Below, in pieces: positions 1-4,809 of a DNA stretch of 6,786 nucleotides (positions are counted from its first letter, which is position 1; every line of letters begins with the position of its first letter). The stretch lies in the NCBI GenBank assembly GCA_029243925.1, contig JAQWRC010000020.1:1-6786 (forward strand), written 5' to 3'. The stretch comes from Phycisphaerales bacterium. Lineage in GTDB: Bacteria; Planctomycetota; Phycisphaerae; Phycisphaerales; SM1A02. Below the pieces are notes generated by a model that had not been told where the DNA came from, did not search any database, and worked only from the letters and a program-made list of their open reading frames with translations. The position numbers were made by a program, and so were the translations under genes.

Positions 1-609
1 CTGCTGTCCACCCGACCACTCCCAGATACCATCGCAGCGCATCGCATCGTTGACGCAGTCCGGGCCAGCGACGGCACGTGGTTCATGCTCGAGGCGGCAG
101 ACGACACCGTACATGTCCTCGACGAATCGCTGGAACATCGCCGCAGTTGGACCACTCCGACTGAACATCCCATTGCACTTACGCTGGATCCAGCACGCGA
201 GTCACTCCTCATACTCGGCCACGACGGAGTGCACCGCACCGATTCCACCGGCACGCTACTGGACTCCTTCACCGTCAGTGCAACGCAATGGTCTGCAGCC
301 ATCTCGATCGGTCCGGATTCATCTGTATACGTGACCGATACCGGCCTGCACCAAGTCCAGCACTTTGATGCTTCAGGGACGCTGCTCGCCACCCTTGGTC
401 GGCAAGGCGTTGACCATGCCGAGTTCTGGAGGCCCGCGGGCATCGTTGCCGATGCCCAGGGCAACGTCTTCATTCTGGACCATGGCAATCACCGGTGCCA
501 AGTCTTTACCCCACAGGACCAATGGCGCATGTCGTTCGGAGCCGGGCGGGCCTACACTCCACAGATGCTCCCTCCGGATCATCCTCTCAAGGCGACTTCG
601 AGCCCGTGA
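1..609 (+). CDS. NHL-repeat beta-propeller protein, C-terminal part (5' end outside window)
   Basis: The reading frame is open from the first base and ends at TGA 607-609, leaving 202 codons; the true start lies upstream. The visible protein is a string of propeller-like blades. The two clearest are at fragment residues about 98-133 (SVYVTDTGLHQVQHFDASG) and 142-180 (RPAGIVADAQGNVFILDHG, then NHRCQVF), which match the NHL consensus of P-x-G-[IV]-A-x-D-x-x-G-N-[VI]-[YF]-[VI]-x-D. Two weaker blades precede them at about 16-50 and 57-92. NHL propellers are usually extracytoplasmic binding or scaffold domains, and some are enzymes; no catalytic residues can be assigned here. After the last blade comes a short tail with no membrane segment. 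The stop codon overlaps the ATG of the next gene (TGATG), so it is probably co-translated with the lipoprotein and di-heme peroxidase downstream. An ATG at 85 is internal to a blade and is not a plausible start. The family call is fairly sure; the function is unknown. Confidence 0.8.
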   Translation: MLSTRPLPDTIAAHRIVDAVRASDGTWFMLEAADDTVHVLDESLEHRRSWTTPTEHPIALTLDPARESLLILGHDGVHRTDSTGTLLDSFTVSATQWSAAISIGPDSSVYVTDTGLHQVQHFDASGTLLATLGRQGVDHAEFWRPAGIVADAQGNVFILDHGNHRCQVFTPQDQWRMSFGAGRAYTPQMLPPDHPLKATSSP

Positions 610-1019
610 TGTCCATGCGAATCCTGATTGCCATCCTCTTCATTGCCCTGAGTGCCGGATGTGCACCAGCAGTGCATGTCCAACCAGGACAGCACGTCCT
701 CAAGAGCAATGACACCGACTTCATCGTGCATTGGTCGACCCGGCCAACGCCTATTCCAGTCAATGATTTCTTCGAAGTGGACGTCCTCCTGCTCGATCAC
801 CACGGCAGCCCATTGACCGAAGCGCAACTTCATGTCGATGCGGCCATGCCCCAGCATCGGCATGGCATGAATCACCGCGCACACATGGAATCGCTTGGCG
901 AGGGCCGATGGCGAGCCGAGGACATGCTCTTCCACATGCCTGGCGCATGGGTGCTGTACTTCGACGTTACGCAGAACGATGTCGTTCGCCGGGCGCAGGT
1001 CGATGTGGAGGTCGATTGA
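609..1019 (+). CDS. Small lipoprotein with YtkA/FixH-like domain and His/Met cluster
   Basis: The protein has 136 aa. It starts with a lipoprotein signal peptide: MSMR, a hydrophobic stretch ILIAILFIAL, then lipobox LSAGC with the predicted lipidated Cys18. It should therefore be anchored on the outer side of a membrane. The rest is a beta-rich domain of the YtkA-like/FixH-like type, recognised from PVNDFFEVDVLLLD (50-63), the AMPQHRHGMNH segment (79-89), GEGRWRAEDMLFHMPG (97-112) and the final W-V-L-Y-F-D-V strand. Met80, His83, His85, Met87, His89, His92, Met93, His109 and Met110 could bind a metal such as copper; that is inference. I chose ATG 609 because it overlaps the previous stop (TGATG); ATG 615 is an equally possible start and gives a cleaner MR n-region. 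No strong Shine-Dalgarno is seen, so translation is probably coupled to the gene before it. It sits between the propeller gene and the peroxidase, which suggests a helper for a periplasmic redox protein. Confidence 0.8.
   Translation: MSMRILIAILFIALSAGCAPAVHVQPGQHVLKSNDTDFIVHWSTRPTPIPVNDFFEVDVLLLDHHGSPLTEAQLHVDAAMPQHRHGMNHRAHMESLGEGRWRAEDMLFHMPGAWVLYFDVTQNDVVRRAQVDVEVD
1007..1011 (+). promoter_or_regulatory. Ribosome binding site for the di-heme peroxidase gene
   Basis: A GGAGG lies inside the end of the lipoprotein gene with 7 bases between it and ATG 1019. This is the best Shine-Dalgarno in the window. It decides the start of the peroxidase at 1019, rather than the longer in-frame possibility at ATG 908 that would overlap the lipoprotein gene by over 100 bases. 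Confidence 0.75.
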
Positions 1020-2317
1020 TGTTCACAATCGGCTGCATGCTGATCGCACTCAACGGCACACTCCCCCCCATCGTCTTCACTCCCGATGAGCAGCGGCGCA
1101 TTCTGCAGCACAGTCCCGTGCCCGCACCACCGGACGATCCGACCAACGACTGGGATCACAACGCGCATGCCGCACGATTCGGCCAGTCACTTTTTTTTGA
1201 CGCGGGATTTTCATCGAACGGGCAAATCTCCTGCGCGAGTTGCCATGGGCCGATGATTGCATTCACCGATGGCGTTCCACTTTCGGAGGGACTCACCATC
1301 GGAAGCCGGCATTCACCGAGTCTGCTCAATGTCTCGCACCAAAGATGGTTCTTCTGGGACGGCCGGGCCGACACACTCTGGTCCCAAGCGCTGCATCCCA
1401 TTGAGAGTTCCGATGAGTTCGGGTCTTCTCACAATGCGTACGTACTCCGACTGACCCAGACCCCGTCGTACCGCGAAGCGTACGAACGCCTCTTTGGCCC
1501 ACTGCCCAAGATGGAAGATCGCGAACGATTCCCTCTTGAGGCCAAAGCAGGAACACCCGCCTGGAATGCGATGAGCAGCCAGGATCAGCATGCGGTCAAT
1601 GAGGCGATCGCCAACTGCGGCAAGGCCATTGCGGCATACGAAACACAACTGCAAAGCACTGGAAGCGCCTTCGATGTCTTTGCAGAAGGGTTGCGGGAAG
1701 AGGACCCGCAGAAACTTGCCGCACTCACACATTCAGCCCAGCGTGGCTTGAAGCTTTTCGTTGGCGATGCCGGATGTCGCCAGTGCCATTCCGGACCACT
1801 CTTCACCGACTTCGAGTTCCACAACATCGGCATCCCCACCGGCCACGGTGGACCTCCACGTGACTCGGGACGCCATGGCGGCATAGCGCATGTGCAGACA
1901 AGTCCATTCTCAGCCCATGGGCCCTTCAGTGATGAATCAAGTGGTCGGCGAGCTCGGCGAACACGCTCAACGATTCAAAGTCCGGAGCATTGGGGCGCAT
2001 TCAAGACGCCATCGCTGCGCAATCTCACTCGAACAGCTCCCTACATGCACCAGGGACAGTTCTCTTCCATCGAAGACGTTCTGGAGTACTACAACACGCT
2101 GGAGGACATGGTGGTGCAGGATCATCATCAAGAAGCCGTGCTGCTGCCACTTGATTTGGACGAGTCACAATTGGAGGATCTTGCCGCCTTTCTGCGTGCT
2201 CTGGAAAGTCCATTGCCGGATGCTGCTCTGCTGAGCGTCCCCACGTCGCCACTCCTTGATGATTCCGCCCCATTGCACGTCGCTCCCAGCCCCCCTGCGG
2301 AGCCAAGCGAGCCATAA
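1019..2317 (+). CDS. Di-heme cytochrome c peroxidase (MauG/CcpA superfamily)
   Basis: The protein has 432 aa. Two c-type heme sites are visible: CASCH (Cys72, Cys75, His76) and CRQCH (Cys253, Cys256, His257). Other family signatures are FGQSLFFDAGFSSNGQISC (54-72), AFTDGVPLSEG (81-91), RWFFWDGRADTLWSQALHP (109-127), GKAIAAYE (201-208), FTDFEFHNIGIP (262-273) and KTPSLRNLTRTAPYMHQGQF (329-348). Met343 sits where distal heme ligands are found in CcpA-type enzymes. Such proteins reduce hydrogen peroxide with electrons from small cytochromes, or, in the MauG branch, oxidise protein side chains; which applies here cannot be told. The heme sites require an extracytoplasmic location. The N-terminus MFTIGCMLIALNGTLP is hydrophobic but short and has no positive charge, an unusual signal peptide. 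From about residue 400 there is a Pro/Ser-rich tail. The ATG overlaps the lipoprotein stop (TGATG) and has a GGAGG site, so these genes form an operon. The family call is near certain. Confidence 0.93.
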   Translation: MFTIGCMLIALNGTLPPIVFTPDEQRRILQHSPVPAPPDDPTNDWDHNAHAARFGQSLFFDAGFSSNGQISCASCHGPMIAFTDGVPLSEGLTIGSRHSPSLLNVSHQRWFFWDGRADTLWSQALHPIESSDEFGSSHNAYVLRLTQTPSYREAYERLFGPLPKMEDRERFPLEAKAGTPAWNAMSSQDQHAVNEAIANCGKAIAAYETQLQSTGSAFDVFAEGLREEDPQKLAALTHSAQRGLKLFVGDAGCRQCHSGPLFTDFEFHNIGIPTGHGGPPRDSGRHGGIAHVQTSPFSAHGPFSDESSGRRARRTRSTIQSPEHWGAFKTPSLRNLTRTAPYMHQGQFSSIEDVLEYYNTLEDMVVQDHHQEAVLLPLDLDESQLEDLAAFLRALESPLPDAALLSVPTSPLLDDSAPLHVAPSPPAEPSEP

Positions 2318-2438
2318 ATCCCTCTATTTAGGCAAACCATGCTGGCCTCAGATCCGACTGGGTTGTAGATTTGTGGGGATGTGGGGTACTGAAGTAAGAA
2401 CACCACTCTAAGCAGAAATCTACAGGACTCATGACACC
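2318..2438 (+). promoter_or_regulatory. Intergenic leader before the choice-of-anchor B gene, with spaced inverted repeat
   Basis: This gap separates the peroxidase operon from the next gene. A perfect 9-bp inverted repeat, TGTAGATTT (2364-2372) and AAATCTACA (2416-2424), encloses 43 bases. Inside it is a G-rich tandem (GTGGGGAT then GTGGGGT, 2373-2387), and GTGG 2381-2384 could pair with CCAC 2403-2406. The right arm runs directly into the AGGA ribosome binding site (2424-2427), so pairing could hide or present it. I find no convincing -35/-10 pair and no clear rho-independent terminator for the upstream operon; only a weak 5-bp TAAAT/ATTTA stem follows the peroxidase stop. Confidence 0.4.
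2364..2424. repeat. Perfect 9-bp inverted repeat with 43-base spacer
   Basis: The arms TGTAGATTT (2364-2372) and AAATCTACA (2416-2424) are exact reverse complements. They could be a long-range RNA stem in the leader of the downstream gene or two half-sites for a DNA-binding protein. Chance occurrence in a 121-base gap is low but not negligible. Confidence 0.5.
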
Positions 2439-2442
2439 GTGA
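2424..2442 (+). promoter_or_regulatory. Ribosome binding site and three-codon ORF overlapping a GTG start
   Basis: AGGA 2424-2427 is 3 bases from ATG 2431 and 11 bases from GTG 2439. ATG 2431 opens a minimal frame, Met-Thr-Pro-stop, whose TGA (2440-2442) overlaps the GTG start of the large downstream gene (GTGA). The GTG is favoured as the real start because it begins a good signal peptide (MKNITCIAAALLGTG). The mini-ORF could couple or tune initiation there, or be coincidental. Confidence 0.35.
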
Positions 2443-4715
2443 AGAACATCACATGTATTGCCGCCGCCCTCCTTGGAACCGGCCTGACTGTAGCTCTAGC
2501 CCACATCGACGATCCAAAGGAACAGGATCGTGTACCTCGCTGGGAAGGACCAGCGTTCCGCGCCGTTGAACTCCAAAGCAATGAACAGGCCAAATCCGTT
2601 CGCGGTGAGTTTGAATCAGAGAACATCACCTTGATGAGCTGGTTGCCCTTGTCCTCAATCGGAGGCGGCTCCACCGGCAACGACTGCTGGGGCTACACCT
2701 CGTCCAGCGGTCGCGAGTACGCCATCATCGGCACTTCAGACCATACGGTATTCGTTGAGGTCACCGACCCGGGCAATGCCCAAGTCATAGAGCAGATCTC
2801 CGGACCCAACAGCTTGTGGCGTGACGTGAAGACGTACGGCCAGTACGCCTACGCCGTCAGCGAAGGCGGCAGCGGCATCCAAGTCATGAACATGGGGAAC
2901 ATTGATTTCGGCATCGTGCAACTCGTCAATACGGTCGACGATCAGGGAACATCCGCGACACACAATGTCGCCATCGATACCGACAGTGGATTTCTCTACC
3001 GAACCGGTGGTGGTGACAACGGCCTCCGAATCTACTCCCTGGCCGATCCAACAACTCCGACCTACGTCGGATCATGGACGGCGCGCTACGTGCACGACGC
3101 CCAGATCGTGACCTACGACAGTGGCCAATGGGCCGGGAAGCAGATCGCCTTCTGCTGCGGCGGCTTCAACGGTGGCTTCGGTGAAAGCGGACTCTGCATT
3201 CTGGACGTCACCAACAAATCGAACATCATCGAGCTGGCCTGCATTCAGCACACCAATCCGAACTATTCCCATCAAGGATGGCTCAGTGAGGATCGTCAGT
3301 ACTTCTATCTCAACGACGAACTGGACGAGCAAAACTCCGGCACGCTGACCACCACCCGCATCATCAACGTCGCCGATCTCACGAGCCCCTTCCAAGCGGG
3401 GACGTTCACTTCCGGCTCGACCGCGATCGATCACAATCTCTACGTCAAAGGCGACATCATCTACGAGGCCAACTATCGCAGTGGCCTCCGCGTTTTCGAT
3501 GGCAGCAACCCGGTGGCTCCGGTTCAGATCGCCTACTTCGACACGTGGCCAGGCGATGACGGAGCAAGTTTCAACGGTCTCTGGAGCATCTATCCCTACT
3601 TCGACAGCGGAACCGTGATCGGTTCCGATCTGGAACGCGGGCTGTTCGTCTGGAAGATAGAGCAAGCCGAAATTGAAATGGCGATCATCAATGGCGAGTT
3701 TGATTTCATCAATCCTGATGGTGGCGACCAGGTTCTGGTTCGCATCGCCGCGGTCAATGAAGGCGAGATCGACCAGAACTCCCCGCAACTTGTCTACGCT
3801 TCGGCAAGCAACTCGGGCAGCGTCGATCTGCAAGCTACTGGAACACCCAACGAATACGCGGGCTCTTTCCCACCACTGACCTGTGGCGAAACCGTGTCCT
3901 GGTATCTCACCGCGTCATCCACAAGTGGCCAGACCTTAACGATCCCCAGCAATGCTCCCGCATCCACCTTCGATGACTTCATTGCCGTGGGTATTGATGT
4001 CGCCTTCGAAGACAACGGCGAAACGAACACCGGCTGGACGGCCTCCGGCAACGCATTGGACGGTCAATGGGATCGCGGACTTCCGGTCAACTGCAATCGT
4101 GGAGATCCGCCAACGGACTACGACGGCTCGGGCCAATGCTGGCTCACGGACAACAGCTCCGCCAGCAGTTGCAACAGCGATGTCGACGACGGTGCCACGT
4201 CGCTGGTTTCGCCGATGCTCGATGGCTCTGCTCCCGGATCCGTACTTAGCTATGCACGCTGGTATTCCAACAACTTCGGAGCCGATCCAGGCAACGATGT
4301 CTTCCAAATCGACATCTCAGACAACGATGGCGAAACATGGACGGCACTGGAGACGGTCGGCCCCACCGGCGAAGGCACGACCGGCGGCTGGTATGAAGTT
4401 TCATTCGTGGTCGCCGAGCTTTCAGGGATTATCCCGAGCGATGAGATGCGGCTGCGTTTCACCGCGGAAGACGCCAACGCAGGCTCGGTCATCGAAGCCG
4501 GCGTCGATGCCATTCTCATCTCCGCCCTTGAATGCAGCAGCACCCCACCATGCCCCGCCGACGTGGCCAACAATGACGGCGTGGTCAACGTGAACGACCT
4601 GCTAGCGATCATCGGGGCCTGGAACTCTTCTGATCCGCAGTTCGACATCGACGACAACGGCACCGTGGATGTCAACGATCTGCTCCTGGTGATCGGAGCC
4701 TGGGGCGATTGCTGA
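2439..4715 (+). CDS. Secreted choice-of-anchor B (LVIVD-type) protein with C-terminal GC-type dockerin tail
   Basis: The protein has 758 aa and starts at GTG. Residues 1-21 form a Sec signal peptide (MKN, hydrophobic core, cleavage near ALA-H). Residues about 65-408 match the choice-of-anchor B family, a propeller-like secreted domain: TSATHNVAIDTDSGFLYRTG (171-190), YVHDAQIVTYD (217-227), YSHQGWLSEDRQYFYLNDEL (276-295), AIDHNLYVKGDIIYEANYRS (329-348) and DDGASFNGLWSIYPYF (373-388). About 410-515 is a beta-sandwich-like domain (TCGETVSWYLTAS). About 520-698 is a jelly-roll-like domain with SYARWYSNNFGADPGNDVF (604-622), a type I know from Phycisphaerae exoproteins. Residues 705-758 carry two dockerin-like repeats ending in Cys758, presumably a surface-anchoring or sorting tail in this lineage. 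No enzymatic motif is visible, so a binding or structural role outside the cell is likely. Paired cysteines (Cys239-Cys240, Cys552, Cys567, Cys578) suit an oxidising compartment. It appears to be a separate transcription unit, ending before a strong hairpin. Confidence 0.9.
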   Translation: MKNITCIAAALLGTGLTVALAHIDDPKEQDRVPRWEGPAFRAVELQSNEQAKSVRGEFESENITLMSWLPLSSIGGGSTGNDCWGYTSSSGREYAIIGTSDHTVFVEVTDPGNAQVIEQISGPNSLWRDVKTYGQYAYAVSEGGSGIQVMNMGNIDFGIVQLVNTVDDQGTSATHNVAIDTDSGFLYRTGGGDNGLRIYSLADPTTPTYVGSWTARYVHDAQIVTYDSGQWAGKQIAFCCGGFNGGFGESGLCILDVTNKSNIIELACIQHTNPNYSHQGWLSEDRQYFYLNDELDEQNSGTLTTTRIINVADLTSPFQAGTFTSGSTAIDHNLYVKGDIIYEANYRSGLRVFDGSNPVAPVQIAYFDTWPGDDGASFNGLWSIYPYFDSGTVIGSDLERGLFVWKIEQAEIEMAIINGEFDFINPDGGDQVLVRIAAVNEGEIDQNSPQLVYASASNSGSVDLQATGTPNEYAGSFPPLTCGETVSWYLTASSTSGQTLTIPSNAPASTFDDFIAVGIDVAFEDNGETNTGWTASGNALDGQWDRGLPVNCNRGDPPTDYDGSGQCWLTDNSSASSCNSDVDDGATSLVSPMLDGSAPGSVLSYARWYSNNFGADPGNDVFQIDISDNDGETWTALETVGPTGEGTTGGWYEVSFVVAELSGIIPSDEMRLRFTAEDANAGSVIEAGVDAILISALECSSTPPCPADVANNDGVVNVNDLLAIIGAWNSSDPQFDIDDNGTVDVNDLLLVIGAWGDC
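4590..4703 (+). repeat. Two dockerin-like EF-hand repeats (27-residue period)
   Basis: The DNA at 4590-4622 and 4671-4703 is a diverged direct repeat with an 81-base period, encoding VNDLLAIIGAW (718-728) and VNDLLLVIGAW (745-755). The second calcium-loop is canonical, D-I-D-D-N-G-T-V-D-V-N-D (736-747). The first (708-720, D-V-A-N-N-D-G-V-V-N-V-N-D) is one residue longer than the usual 12, with Ala in the third position, a variant also familiar from related tails. Confidence 0.75.
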
Positions 4716-4739
4716 CACCAGTTCACTGAAGTCAAGTTC

Positions 4740-4771
4740 CACGGGCCCGCATACTCCAATGCGGGCCCGTG
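4740..4771 (+). terminator. Strong GC-rich hairpin after the choice-of-anchor B gene
   Basis: The arms CACGGGCCCGCAT (4740-4752) and ATGCGGGCCCGTG (4759-4771) are perfect 13-bp reverse complements around a 6-base loop. It begins 24 bases after the stop codon. The bases that follow, TTCATTGAA, are only partly T-rich, so it is not a textbook intrinsic terminator; it may terminate weakly, act on both strands, or protect the 3' end of the mRNA. Confidence 0.65.
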
Positions 4772-4809
4772 TTCATTGAACCATCCGGGCTCGCCTACAA
4801 TGCTTGCCC
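4772..4809 (+). promoter_or_regulatory. Candidate promoter giving a leaderless mRNA
   Basis: TACAAT (4796-4801) resembles a bacterial -10 box (5 of 6 to TATAAT) and ends only 8 bases before ATG 4810. Transcription from it would start at or almost at the start codon, and no Shine-Dalgarno is present. The -35 side is poor: TTGAAC (4776-4781) leaves a short 14-base spacer, while TTCATT (4772-4777) has an 18-base spacer but few matches. Confidence 0.4.

Noticed and set aside
908..1018. Extended N-terminus for the di-heme peroxidase from ATG 908
   Set aside because: It would overlap the lipoprotein gene by over 100 bases and encode an Arg/Gly-rich stretch unlike a signal peptide, while ATG 1019 has a GGAGG site and a TGATG overlap.
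1019..2317. MbnH of the MbnP/MbnH metallo-mystery pair
   Set aside because: No MbnP-like four-cysteine partner is adjacent; the neighbour is a YtkA/FixH-like lipoprotein, so only the broad di-heme peroxidase call is supported.
2315..2330. TAAAT/ATTTA stem as terminator of the peroxidase operon
   Set aside because: Only five A/T pairs around a 6-base loop and no T-run follow; too weak to call.
2360..2387. G-quadruplex in the leader of the choice-of-anchor B gene
   Set aside because: Only three G-runs of three or more (2360-2362, 2375-2378, 2383-2386) are present; a standard quadruplex needs four.
3072..3833. 253-codon open frame on the - strand
   Set aside because: It lies wholly inside the well-supported choice-of-anchor B gene, has no recognisable domain or ribosome binding site, and its composition (runs of V, D, A) is what the reverse of GC-rich coding DNA gives.
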